Assembly: GCA_964016985.1 (NCBI GenBank)
Contig: OZ024825.1
Span: 29,875,893-29,939,892, forward strand
Source of the DNA: Anodontia alba
Lineage: Eukaryota; Mollusca; Bivalvia; Lucinida; Lucinidae
Reading direction: 5' to 3'
Length of the DNA stretch: 64,000 nucleotides
Positions 1 through 9,805 of the stretch are shown here, piece by piece (positions within the stretch are counted from its first letter, which is position 1; each line of letters opens with the position of its first letter). The translations under genes and the position numbers were made by a program. Below the pieces are notes generated by a model. It ran no database searches and was not told the DNA's origin. It saw nothing but the letters and a program-made list of their open reading frames with translations.

Positions 1-298
1 CACAATGTGGTTGTTGAAGATACAGCTTTCTTATCTACATGGTCTAGTTAGAGACCACATTTGTTGCTCTATGCATTGGCTGGCTTTGAGTTAATGCGAC
101 TAGCAAAGGTTATAACTAGGCTGCATGTATTGGCTGAACTGATCTTTTGCTGGTCCCCATTGCCACTTTGTTGGAAACCAGTTGCTGTGGCCCTTATTTA
201 TTCATTCATTTATGAAATGTACATTATATGTCTTACAAACTGATTTCATTTTTATTATAAGGAAAAAAGGAAAGAAGTTAAGACAAAGGAAATGAATG
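1..298. other. No recognisable feature
   Basis: Unique-looking AT-rich sequence with no ORF, splice-flanked exon or repeat structure that I could recognise. Confidence 0.5.
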
Positions 299-455
299 AA
301 TGTATGATTGAATGTGTGTGTGTGTGTGAGTGTGTGAGTGAGTGCGAGCTAGCGAGTGGAGCGAGTGTTGTGAGTGAATGAGTGTGGAGCGAGTGAGTGA
401 GAGTGAATGAATGAGTAAAAGAGTGAGTGAGTGAAAGAGTGAGTGAGCGAGTCGG
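299..455. repeat. GTGA/GAGT simple repeat
   Basis: A GT run passes into an imperfect GAGT/GTGA microsatellite. The hydrophobic or Ser/His/Thr-rich frames on the minus strand here are only translations of this repeat. T-tracts follow at about 570-587 and 749-768. Confidence 0.9.
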
Positions 456-770
456 CGGATATAAAATAGACTTCAGTAAGTTCAAATGATCTTTTAATTA
501 CTGTACAGCTATTCAAACAAACAAAGTAAAAGATGGTCAAAATATGTTTTGATTAGAATTAGTGTATTTTTTTTTTTTTTTTTTTTCAAAAAGAATTATT
601 ATCACTAAATCGTACACGTAGCCAATAAAAGTACTAAGGGAAATAAATTCATTTTTGACCAAGGGCTTTATTCACAGACAGTATAGTATTAATTAATTTG
701 ACACCGTAACGAGTTTTCTGTGAAACGGTTCTTTGCTGTTGCTGTTTATTTTTTTTTTTTTTTTTTTCAA

Positions 771-1000
771 TGAACATCAGCAAAAGTACTCTCTCCTACT
801 TCCAATTACTTCGCGCCGTATCTCTCTTATTCTTATGTTGTTTTTTCTTTACTTGGCATTAGGTATTCTGAGATATTATCCTGCTCTCTGCTACATCCAT
901 TTTCATTTGATTTTATTTTCTTCTTTATTGTCGATAAGCATCAGCGTGCTCTCTGCTACTTCCAATTTCTTGGCGCCATAACTTTCTTATTCGTCTGAAT
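771..1000. repeat. Imperfect tandem duplication, period about 160 bp
   Basis: The stretch from 771 (catcagcaaaagtactctct, then cttccaattacttcgcgcc) recurs from about 935 with the same order of words (catcagcgtgctctctgcta, cttccaatttcttggcgcc). A partial third echo lies at about 880-905. It lies just upstream of the Penelope-like element and may belong to its 5' region. Confidence 0.6.
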
Positions 1001-1260
1001 TGTCATTGGTGCATATCCTTACATCAGAACGATTTAAACTTTGGCCTTGTCAAAACGTTTGCGACGCATTGTCATACCTTTTAGACAACATTTTAATAGG
1101 ATTTGGCACTAAATTACACAGACAAGTGTGGGAATTCTGATGGGTACTAATTGTGCTCCTCTTGTAGCAGATTTGTTTTTGTTTTGTTATGAAAAAGATT
1201 TTGATTTCTCTTTCTGATGATAGACAAGCTGATATTATTGAATCTTTTAATCAACTTCTA

Positions 1261-1287
1261 CCTTTTCTCTTACCTTTTTTTTTTTTT
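1261..1287 (+). mobile_element. Very short copy of the T-tailed element inserted in the RT
   Basis: Between the ESFNQ and SRYLDD codons of the reverse transcriptase lies about 26 bp reading cttttctcttacc plus a long T run. Both sides carry TTCTA, consistent with a 5-bp target duplication. The insert matches exactly the terminal sequence of the larger element at 2008-2738, in the opposite orientation, so it looks like an extreme 5'-truncated copy. Confidence 0.5.
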
Positions 1288-1443
1288 CTAGATATTTGGA
1301 CGACCTTTTGAATATCGTCAATCCATACTTTAAAGGATTGGTCTCTCAAATTTATCCTACTGAATTGCAGTTGAACAAAACTAATTCTACTGATACCGAA
1401 GCTGCCTTTTTAGATTTGCATTTATTAATTTCAAACGGTTTTT

Positions 1444-1832
1444 ATGTTCTCGGAGGTGTTGCACTGATGAGTTAGAAAACCCTTCACGCGGACTGAGCAC
1501 ATATTGTGTATACCACGGCAGAACTATGGGCGAGGGTTGTGGCCATGTAAAATCGATTTAAGCACCCCCTCCCACCCTACCTCCCACCAAATAAATATTT
1601 TGGTTTACTATTTCTGACATTGTATGTCTTTGCATGTATGTCCTGGTAATTTTTTTTTATCTTGGATAGCCGTTTGGCCATTTTTTGAGAAAGAAACTGT
1701 CCTTTTGGCTTTCTGCTTGTAGTGTTTTGATTGTGGTGCAGTTGCTATAAGTGTGTCCTTCTTTCCCTTTGGTGTCTTGGGCAGAAGATGTTAGGTAATT
1801 GTATCGAATACTGATCATTGCCGTCCTTTCTA
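1444..1832. mobile_element. Insertion inside the RT (unclassified)
   Basis: About 389 bp separates the SNGF codons (end near 1443) from the VSSKIYDK codons (from 1836). The stretch near 1550-1590 (aaaatcgattta followed by a C-rich tract) resembles part of the region near 5075-5100. It also contains CTGATGA followed four bases later by GAAA, a hammerhead-like arrangement discussed under findings. No protein is recognisable. Confidence 0.45.
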
Positions 1833-2007
1833 TTTGTTTCATCTAAAATTTATGACAAAAGCAATGATTTTGATTTTGACATTGTTAATATCCCGTTAGT
1901 GGATGGCGACGTTCCTTGTGCCCCTTTTTATTGTGCTTACATTTCTCAACTTATTCGGTTTGCTAGAGTATCTAGTCATTTGGCTGACTTCAATGTTCAT
2001 AACAAAA

Positions 2008-2738
2008 AAAGGTAAGAGAAAAGTCCAGGGAGTGCCACAATCACAAACCGCAGCCCTTCCCAGACCCAAGAGGAAGAGGAAACCGACAAATCCAAACAAG
2101 CACAAATCGAACAAACGTACGAAAAGCACTAAGATTAGCTCTCTCTTCCCCAAGCGAGGTAATCGCAATACTAAAAGGACTAAAAAACACAAGAACAAAA
2201 TGACACACGGAACGACATACAACAAATCGCCTCGTAGAATAAACCACAAAGCAACAAAGAGTAAGACTAACACCGGGACCACAGCCTTAGAACGGTCAGT
2301 AGAGTTAACCACCGGGGTGTGTGTGTGTGTGTGGGGGGGGGGGGGAGGGGGGGGGGTTAAAGCACTTTTACAGCTAGCTAACTTCACCCTGGGTCCCGAT
2401 GCTACTCTTAATACAGAAACACATAAAAACTCGGTTCGCATAAAGGCTCCCAACTCAGTCAATGCATCAAAGCGAAAACACAAAAATCAAATTAATCGCT
2501 ATAATAAACAAAGACGAGTACTCATGGCTAATTCTACTGTACGCCAGAGTAAACGAAAACCAATAGTTGAACCACGGCGGGCCAAGCCAAAGACATATCG
2601 TCAAGCCCCAACCCACTGGTTAAAGTTTTACGAAGAGGCCGTCATTGGGTCTGAGGCCCGAACCGCCGTCGTGCAATTAAAGAGTGAAGCATAGCCATCA
2701 ACAATGATTGGGTTGACAACTAGGCATGCAGTCTGCCG
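2008..2738 (-). mobile_element. T-tailed dispersed element, longest copy, inserted in the RT
   Basis: 731 bp flanked by the 10-bp direct repeat CATAACAAAA (1998-2007 and 2739-2748), splitting the reverse-transcriptase frame after ADFNVHNK. Taken on the minus strand, its constant end reads cactccctggacttttctct then tacc and a T run; the other end differs in length between copies, as in 5'-truncated retroposons. It carries a GT/G microsatellite at 2317-2358. The plus-strand frame is open through the whole element (ending at 2694) and is very Lys/Arg-rich; the minus-strand frame is hydrophobic. I do not recognise either as a known protein. Confidence 0.6.
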
Positions 2739-2907
2739 CATAACAAAACTTTCTCCAACAGGGGTATCGGTATCGTAAACTTAGGAAAGTTTTTCTAGGT
2801 TTTATCGTCGACACTACGAATTGATGTCTAAATACGACACGGCACTAAAAACACTTTTGCTTCAAAGCCTATCAGAACCTAAATTTTATGGTGATTTCGT
2901 GTATAAA

Positions 2908-3178
2908 AAAAGGTAAGAGAAAAATCCAGGGAGTGCCACAATCACAAACCGTAGCCCTTCCCAGACCCCAAGAGGAAGAGGAAACCGATAAATCCAAACA
3001 AGCACAAACCGAACGTACGAAAAGCACTAAGATTAGCTCTGTCTTCCCCAAGCGAGGTAATCGCAATACTAAAAGGACTGAAAAACACAAGAACAAAATG
3101 ACACACGGAAAGACATACAACAAATCGCCTCGTAGAATAAACCACAAAGCAACAAAGAGTAAGACTAACACCGGGACT
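2908..3178 (-). mobile_element. T-tailed dispersed element, copy 2 in the RT
   Basis: About 270 bp nearly identical to 2011-2279, placed exactly between the VYK codons and the (F)RKVLGK codons of the reverse transcriptase. The left junction is again an A run followed by GGTAAGAG. The right end stops at accgggac, about 460 bp short of copy 1, consistent with 5' truncation on the minus strand. The Lys/Arg-rich plus-strand frame is open through this copy too. Confidence 0.6.
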
Positions 3179-3395
3179 TTTTAGAAAAGTTTTAGGAAAA
3201 CCTGAATTTTCTGATAATTTTAGTAAAAGTGTTATATGTTTTTAACGAAATGGGTATAACATTGATGTTATAAAACAGTCTGCTTGCTTAGCGGTTAATC
3301 CAATCATGGTTGACCACTTTACTTACCTCTTTAATTGCACGCCGGTGTTTCTGGGTTCTGACTATGATGAATCCGACTTAAAACTCTTCATTAGA

Positions 3396-3629
3396 TGGTC
3401 TAGGCCGGAACTTTTTATGTCTGTTTGTCAGCTCACTGGGGTTCAACTGATGATTTTCTTTTACCCCAGTATTCCAGTGTTGTTTGACAACCCAGGGATC
3501 TCCAAATGTCTCAACACATTGTTTCTGTTTAGTCCTTATCTTTGCTTCATTATAGGCTTTATCTATTATTCATTTTTTGCCCGTCGTGATTCATGGATGA
3601 GTCAAAAGACCTCCACATGGACCGAATAA
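3396..3629 (+). pseudogene. Hydrophobic C-terminal continuation of the Penelope-like frame
   Basis: An open frame of 107 residues (3306-3629) starts in the conserved FNCTP region and continues past the usual family end into a hydrophobic stretch (residues about 40-90) rich in Phe, Leu and Ile with possible membrane segments, then stops at 3627. It may be read-through of decayed 3' sequence rather than a functional extension. Confidence 0.35.
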
Positions 3630-3639
3630 ATATGTTTTT

Positions 3640-3690
3640 ACAACTATGGAAGCTGACGGCGAGGGTTGGGATCCCGTAAAGCTAGCTTAA
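3640..3690 (+). other. Probable 3' non-coding end of the Penelope-like element
   Basis: The words aactatgg...ggcgagggttg...gtaaa occur here and again at 1523-1555 inside the insertion in the RT, so they belong to a repeated terminal or regulatory part of the element family. Confidence 0.35.
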
Positions 3691-3926
3691 AAAAAGGGGT
3701 AAGGGAAAAGTCCAGGGAGTGCCACAATCACAAACCGCAGCCCTTCCCAGACCCCAAGAGGAAGAGGAAACCGACAAATCCAAACAAGCACAAATCGAAC
3801 AAACGTACGAAAAGCACTAAGATTAGCTCTCTCTTCCCCAAGCGAGGTAATCGCAATACTAAAAGGACTGAAAAACACAAGAACAAAATGACACACGGAA
3901 CGACATACAACAAATCGCCTCGTAGA
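3690..3926 (-). mobile_element. T-tailed dispersed element, copy 3
   Basis: About 237 bp almost identical to 2014-2240. The left junction is an A run then GGGGTAAGGG; the right end stops at cctcgtaga, still shorter than copy 2. The three copies share one end and differ at the other. Confidence 0.6.
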
Positions 3927-4255
3927 GCCTCCCAGTAATTCATTTCTGACCGTTTCAAAGCGGTACTTTCATTATGGAGCTTTTTGTTGATTGTTATGTA
4001 GTGTTTCTCTTTCTGGTGTTTTTGTTTTGGCAGTTGTGTAAGTTCAATATATATTCAGTTAAGTTTGGGTAACAGAGTTGCCACCCCCGGGTTGCCACCT
4101 TTCTAGGACAGAGTTGCCAACTCTGCTTGCTATCTGTTCATTTTGTGGCTGCTTAATTGTATTTGTATGTCGTTCCCTTTGGTGTTGGAGCTTGATATTG
4201 ATCTGATTGTAGCAATTCCTGAGTTAACTTATTTACTTCTAAACAATCCATAACA
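3927..4255. other. No gene; small direct repeat of a pyrimidine-rich word
   Basis: Contains three spaced copies of a GTTGCCA(C/A) word (4076-4120) and sequence resembling 1735-1790 (a ccctttggtgt word), so probably remains of the same element family. No coding signal was recognised. Confidence 0.4.
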
Positions 4256-4955
4256 TTATACATCAAAATTAGGACATTTAAACAAGAAGGGTTCGGCGTT
4301 TTCTATTTGCAAATCACAAGTACAAGTCGATTGAGGAATCATGTTGTCATATTTAAGGGCAGCGTTTAAAATGCTGTGTATGGTTGGAATAAATTTTGTT
4401 ATTCCACTGTAAACGCTGTTTAAAGCTTCAAGACTTTCATATCTAAATGTGCTTAATGGCGCACTCCCAACCCTATTGTATAAAAGCCAAGATTTGTGTC
4501 TACAACTACCCCACAGATACAGATTGTACAATAATGCCTTAATCTGGTACGGATTTTTTGTTTTTCGGTCTGTCTGTACCACGGGTCTCCAAATTAAGGT
4601 CATTCCATTAATTTGAGCGTTAAAAAAAGACGTTTCATATGAACATAATATTGTAAAACGAACATTATTTATAATTTTATATAAAAGGTTAGTTTTTGTT
4701 CTTTCTCCTCTCAGCTAATTTATCCCATCCTGTTTCGAAGTACAATGAGGTTAGTGATGCAAAAGTTTGAAGTCCAATTACATGTACTATGCGGGCTGTA
4801 TTCCGCTGTCCCAGTACGTGTTCTAATCTATTAGCATCAGTCAAGTTACCTACATCCAACAATTTGGAAGCATATTCCAACAACGGCCTTATGTATGTTC
4901 AGTATAATTTTTTGAGAACTGAGTTTGAAAGTGATTTAATTTGATTTACACGTTG
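4256..4955 (-). pseudogene. LINE reverse-transcriptase C-terminal fragment (thumb and zinc-knuckle region)
   Basis: On the minus strand, 4955 to 4689 reads NQIKSLSNSVLKKLY, TYIRPLLEYASKLLDVGNLT, NRLEH, then SLYFETGWDKLAERRKNK, the arrangement typical of the C-terminal part of CR1/Jockey-type LINE polymerases. The second part (4603-4256) ends with TCTCDLQIENAEPFLFKCPN, a degraded C-x-C...C knuckle of the same group. Frameshifts and stops separate the two parts, and the 5' two thirds of a LINE (endonuclease, RT core) are absent. A dead, truncated insertion. Confidence 0.7.
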
Positions 4956-5273
4956 TTGTTTTTTCTTCCTTTTTTCACTGATTGAGTTTGGGAGCCTCTA
5001 TGCGAACTGAACAATCATTTTGTATTATTTATAACATTTGAAAGTAGGTTGAGGATATTAAAATATCAGTAAAATCGATTTACCCCTCCACATTCCCCTC
5101 GGGTAGTTTTCACTACTGGCCGTTCTAATGCGGTGGTTCTTGTGTCGTTTGTAAATTATAAGTGGATACCCAGGAAATACCAAAAATCACCAGCTTCCTT
5201 TTCCACAACAAGGTATTCACAATGCTAGATAGGATTCACATAACACAACAAGAGAACGGACAGGTCAAAGTAC

Positions 5274-5316
<43 letters not shown>

Positions 5317-5330
5317 CCTGTCTAGCTTTG
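4956..5330. repeat. Diverged, rearranged copy of the T-tailed element plus poly-A
   Basis: 4970-5010 (gagtttgggagcctctatgc) matches the reverse complement of about 2440-2460, and 5110-5135 matches the reverse complement of about 2280-2300. In contrast 5190-5260 resembles 2135-2215 in the same orientation. The copy is therefore old and internally inverted. An A run occupies about 5276-5313. Confidence 0.45.
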
Positions 5331-6339
5331 GGATCACTTTGTCAGGGAAGTCTGTTTTTCTTTGGTTTTTGGCTTGTGTACAGTCTGTCATGATTTATTT
5401 GTTCTTCCTGTTGGTGCCATTCGTAGGCTATGTTCTGTAATTGTGCGACTATTCTTGGTCATCTTCTGTACTGCACAAGACTTTACTTCCTATATCAGAG
5501 GCCCTTGGGGATGATACTATCTTATGTCTGGCACTATTCAAGGTTTTTTTTTTCCCAATTGATTTTTGGGGTGTGTGTATTTGGTGGGGGAGGGGCGGGG
5601 GCGGGGGCAGGAGGTTGGTTACCAGGATCGATGAAAGATCAGATACATCAAAAAATGGAATAAAAAATATTCTTTAAGCATAAATTTTGGTACTGTCTGG
5701 GTTTTCTCTCATTGCTAACTGCCTCACTTTTTCCGTGTCTTTGGTAATTTTTGAGGTACGGGTAATCATGCAATGTCTTTCTTATTAAGATTTTGTACTT
5801 TAAAAATAGTATAGAAGTAGGAATATACAGACTCACATAGCCAGTGCATTCAAATGGCACATGCCCAATCCAAACATTATATACAAACATGTATGGAAAA
5901 TGGCTGTATGAGGACTAGTATTTACTTGTCGGTACATTTCTGTAGATTATGAACATTGCCGTTATCATTCATTTTTTATCTGTTCTATTTTTAGAAACAA
6001 AAGAAATATATTAAAATCACCAAATTCAACACTTTAACGTTTCTGGTTATAGTTTCAGTAAGCCATATATAATTTATTTCCGTTTTTTTTTTTTTTTATT
6101 TTAATATTTTACCAACATTGACCAACTGACTTCAGTTACTCAAGTAGAATTCAAACTATTTTGTTGATCTAATGCCCATAAGTTTGAATTTATTGATCAA
6201 AATACGTAGTCCACAGTGTCAAACGCCTTTTGTAGATCTAGAAATATCATACCAGTGGCATTTTTATTTCATTTTGATATGATCCTGTATAGCTATATCT
6301 AGGTAGCACTTTCATGAGAGGTCGGTCCGATGAATTACA
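5331..6339. other. No gene recognised; G-rich and T-rich tracts
   Basis: Holds a G-rich stretch at 5568-5612 and a T tract near 6082-6098. Small ORFs here are not supported by any family motif or splice context. Confidence 0.5.
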
Positions 6340-6456
6340 GTCAAAACGGCCCCAAGTCAGAACGGCCCCCATTTGGTCAAAACGGCCCCATAAATTGGTC
6401 AAAACGGCCCCACATCCCAAAAATGAAGGTCAAAACGGCCCCAAGTCAAAACGGTC

Positions 6457-6491
<35 letters not shown>

Positions 6492-6721
6492 TAAATGCAT
6501 AGACAAACAGACGGACAACTTAGTGTTTAGGAGTAGGAAATACTTGTAATGGCAAAATTATGTATATACTTGTAAACAACAATGAAACAGGTGAGTATTA
6601 TGTTATGTAAGCAATGGAATGTAATAAAATAAATGATACAGAAAACAGAGTTTGTGTTTTGTTTTCTTTTGTTATAAACAAAAAGTTAATTGCAAATAAA
6701 TACCATTTAATTATTATTATA

Positions 6722-6746
6722 TACTCATATCATATCATATCATAAT
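6722..6746 (-). repeat. (ATCAT)n tail of the enclosed LINE
   Basis: Short tandem run of catat/atcat immediately 3' (minus strand) of the LINE C-terminus, as expected for a LINE that ends in a microsatellite tail. Confidence 0.55.
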
Positions 6747-6757
6747 CGGATTTTTGA

Positions 6758-8070
6758 TTAATATGCAAGGGCAACATCCACATCAGTGGGCCCCCTTCCA
6801 AATAGCTGGCTTGCTGCACGCATGGCAGATCTCACACCAGATCTCCAGGTACGTCTATCATGAGGGTTGATATCCGAGAGCTTCCACTCTCTGCAATCCC
6901 TCCCTGTCAGCTGCTTCCATGTCATCTTGGGCCTCCCAGGCCCACGCTTTCCATCAACCTGTATGTCAAAGGCTGTCTTGACTGCACCACTGGAGCGTTC
7001 CACATATCCATACCATCGTTTTCTCCTTCAGAATGCGGTCCAGATCCTCAATGCCAAGTCTCACAAGTAGCTCATTGGATCTGGTGGTGACAATTTCTTG
7101 GGGCCTGACATTGCAGATCTGTCTGATCATTGCCCTGTCATTTCGCTGCAGACGCTGGAGGTTTGGCTTTGTCAATGTCTAAGTCTCACTGGCATGGAGC
7201 ATAGCGCTCCGCACACAAGAGCTGTACACACGGCCACGTGTTTTGAAAGAGAGGTGGTGTGAAGAAAGAACTGGTAGCAAATCCTTGAACTTCTTCCAGG
7301 TGGTTTTCACATGTGTTGTGGTTGAAAGTTCACAGCCACCTGCTGCTGAGAGCATGTCTCCTAGGTAGCAAAAGGAAGCTACCACCTCAAGCTTGTCAGG
7401 TCCAACCTGGACCTCCTGTGGTCTGCCATCCAAGGGGCATGCAGTTCCCTGGCACAGTGTACATCTGTGGTCAGGGTCTTTTTTTCAAGCGCTTGAGCCC
7501 ACTGCATTTCTTGTGCACCCAGTTCTTGCAACCATTGCAGAAGATGCTGTTGCTGCCCTCTCCAGTGGAAGAGACGGCCCATGGAAACTCGCCTGAACTC
7601 TGTGGGGCATACACAGACAAAAAGGGGTAACCACACTTTGGCCGTCTGTGAGTTTCACTAAAATGATTCTGTCGGAGACTCTCTGAACGTCAAAACTTTT
7701 CTCTATCCACTCTTCTGCGACAAACACTCCTACACCAGCAGTGCCACTGTCATTTCCTGACCAGTAGAGCTTGTACCTGGTGTCCTTGCCCTTGATTGTG
7801 CGACAGTTGCCACCACGGTATCTGGTCTCCTGAATGCAGCAGACCCACTTTCCTGCGGGATAGTGTTTCCACTACCTCGCAAACTCTTCTTCTCAGGGTG
7901 TTCACATTGAGTGTTCCCACCCTGAATTTCCTCAGGTGCTTGCTTGATTCGCCACAATTGCCCGACTCTGCCTCCCACACCTGACAGGAGGCCAAGCCGG
8001 AGACGTTACCAACAGAACGTTGCTGTCTGTTGGCACCGCCTAACTGTGTACCTTTTCTTCTGCTTGCCAT
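6758..8070 (-). pseudogene. LINE with EEP endonuclease, internally deleted
   Basis: On the minus strand the order is: start near 8070 (MASRRKG), then KFRVGTLNVNTLRRRVCEVV and, one frame over, CCIQETRYRGGNCRTIKG (7845-7790), the Asn and Glu motifs of an APE-like EEP endonuclease; then VFVAEEWIEKSFDVQRVSDR (7728-7670). Near 7620 it jumps to a Cys-His motif (CNGCKNWVHKKCSGL) and onward to the C-terminal half: KLEVVASFCYLGDMLSAAGG (7395-7336), KTRGRVYSSCVRSAMLHASE (7240-7182), NLQRLQRNDRAMIRQICNV (7160-7105) and KRGPGRPKMTWKQLT (6960-6905), ending GPTDVDVALAY. The RT fingers and palm are missing, so about half the polyprotein has been deleted. Several frameshifts. 8071-8370 is probably its 5' leader. 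Confidence 0.85.
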
Positions 8071-8370
8071 GTAAGATTTTGGAACAACTGTTTTTTACGG
8101 ATCGCCTGTCCTAGCTGACATCCCAATTCAGTTCTTTTACGACATCTGAGCATGCACGCCCTTCCCACACTCGGGCAGTGTGCTTTGCCGTTGTCCTTAT
8201 AAAGAAAGGATCGTCCGCCAAATCACAATAGCTAGAACACCAATCCATAGGTCTGTAAATGATTGCTGCCTAGCTCTGCCACCCAAGTTGTGGCAGCCTC
8301 GTAACCCTGAAGGTGGGGAGGCAACTGTGATAGAGGGCAGCCTCATATTCCCACACTCATATTGAGTGTC

Positions 8371-8900
8371 ACAGATGGATACAGTTTTATGTCATACCCA
8401 GGACTGTACTAGTCTATAACAATAATCACAGAAGTGTGAAACGGGGCCAAATTGAAGATATTTTCAAACTTCCTTGTTATTACCAAGCTTTCTTTGCTTT
8501 TTAACGCGAAATAACCAATATCTATATTTTAATTAGTGACATTTGCTTAGCCATCATAATCAAGTCTGGATACTGGAATACTCGCATACTGCAACTCTAT
8601 AGTGTTAAACAAAAACGGAATCTTGTTATTTATATTACTTATGTTATTTATGTTACTGCAATTTGAATAGTGAATAATAAAATGTGAATTGTGCATTTTT
8701 TTATTTGCCTTAAAAGCTATTATGAATCAGTCCGCGTCATAAAGGATCAGCGTCCAAAAATGACCCCGTTTTCGACTATTTTCCCTACAAAAAAGTTAAT
8801 ATAGACAAGATTTATTCAGTTGGAATTGATTAGCGCTGAAAAATGCATTTACATACATTACTTTTTACTTAAATCCTAAATCGAATTTGAGGCCATTTTT
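8371..8900. other. Interior of Foldback-like element A, no gene
   Basis: AT-rich sequence between the LINE leader and the right inverted end; no coding signal seen. Confidence 0.5.
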
Positions 8901-9012
8901 TGGGCCGTTTTGACCAATTTGCAACTGCAGTTGGGGCCGTTTTGACCAGTTTGGGGCCGTTTTGACTTAGGGACGTTTTGACTTGGGCCGTTTTGACCTG
9001 ATACCGGTGATC

Positions 9013-9805
9013 ATCCCAGAACACCCCAGGATACCCCAAGACGCCTTTATTGCCACTCCAGGACACCTTTATTTTTTTTTATATTTTAATAGATTTTGAG
9101 TTGAAAATGCGTTCTTGGCCTCTGTGATAGCAGTTGATAGCAGTTTTCGTACAAACTGGTCAAAATAGACCGTTGACATGGTAAGGTTTTATCTTAATAT
9201 CTTAGTATGAATACCGTGTTCAATGTTGTACAGTGGAAATTATTTTGAATGGGTCGTTATTATCCAGTTAGATTCAGATTCATATCTTATGCAATGCCCT
9301 GTCACGTCAGCCGAAGGATAAAATTGTATCCTTAGTTTCCAGTTGGCACCTCCATTTTGTGGTAATAAACAATACTGCGCAATGATAAATGTGTCCTAGG
9401 GTAATGGGCTCTGATTTTTTAACACTGGAAACAATAATCTGGTTGAAATGAATAAACAAAAAAGCTCTGTGTGCAGTAAACCAGTTTATCTCTATGATTA
9501 TTTTTATTGAACAGATATTAACCTTCTTAAGCTTTTAATTTCTACGATTTTATGACAATAAACAACGATGAGCGGTGATAAATTTAATGTGTCCTGGGGT
9601 GTAAATTACCGATAGGACATACTGCCTTCAATAATAACTACACGCGTATATAATGTGTATTATGTAGCTATTATGAATATAAGACGAAAATTACTTCTAA
9701 ATTTTGTTTATTTTGTTCTTTTATGTACTGTTGGGCATTTTTTATTTTTTATTGAATCACATTAAACAATAAATAAAAGTGTCCTAGGATGTCCTTGGGT
9801 ATCCT
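9013..9805. mobile_element. Foldback-like TIR element B (CCAGGAYACC motif)
   Basis: The left end has accccaggatacccc, gacgcctttatt and ccaggacacctttatt; the right end has the reverse-complement words (aaagtgtcctagga, ccttgggtatcctgg), and echoes occur inside at 9394 and 9591. The ends are flanked by GGTGATCA (9005-9012 and 9806-9813), a possible 8-bp target duplication. About 0.8 kb, no ORF. Confidence 0.55.

Larger units (their letters stand above)
1040..3395 (+). pseudogene. Penelope-like reverse transcriptase, insertion-riddled pseudogene
   Basis: Relic of a reverse transcriptase of the Penelope-like type found in bivalve and coral genomes. Reading across frames, blocks appear in the expected order: a DALSYLLDN block near 1060, MGTNCAPLVADLFLF at 1139-1184, the catalytic RYLDDLL motif at 1290-1310, TEAAFLDLHL near 1405, KIYDKSNDFDFDIVN near 1850, YISQLIRFARV near 1940, a GYRYRKLRK block near 2765, FYRRHYELMSKYD near 2802, SEPKFYGDFVYK near 2872, then KVLGKPEFSDNF after 3184 and a C-terminal FNCTP block near 3333. 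The order is collinear but split by insertions at about 1261, 1444, 2008 and 2908, with at least one 1-base deletion near 2803. No GIY-YIG nuclease was recognised. Family assignment is by remembered motif order, not by a search. It cannot make a full protein. Confidence 0.8.
6340..8998. mobile_element. Foldback-like TIR element A (GTCAAAACGGCCCC motif)
   Basis: The left end (6340-6463) holds five to six spaced copies of GTCAAAACGGCCCC; the right end (8901-8998) holds four to five copies of its reverse complement. This makes inverted ends built from a short tandem motif. A T tract follows the left end (6461-6490). No transposase was found; the interior is mostly a dead LINE. I could not find a clear target duplication. 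The architecture resembles Foldback elements, which belong to the Mutator superfamily. Confidence 0.7.

Noticed and set aside
1903..2694. 263-codon basic ORF as a host or viral gene
   Set aside because: It begins inside reverse-transcriptase sequence, crosses the insertion junction and a G-run microsatellite, and matches no family I know; kept only as a property of the inserted element.
3306..3629. Independent membrane-protein gene
   Set aside because: Its first 30 residues continue the reverse-transcriptase C-terminus, so it is the tail of that pseudogene.
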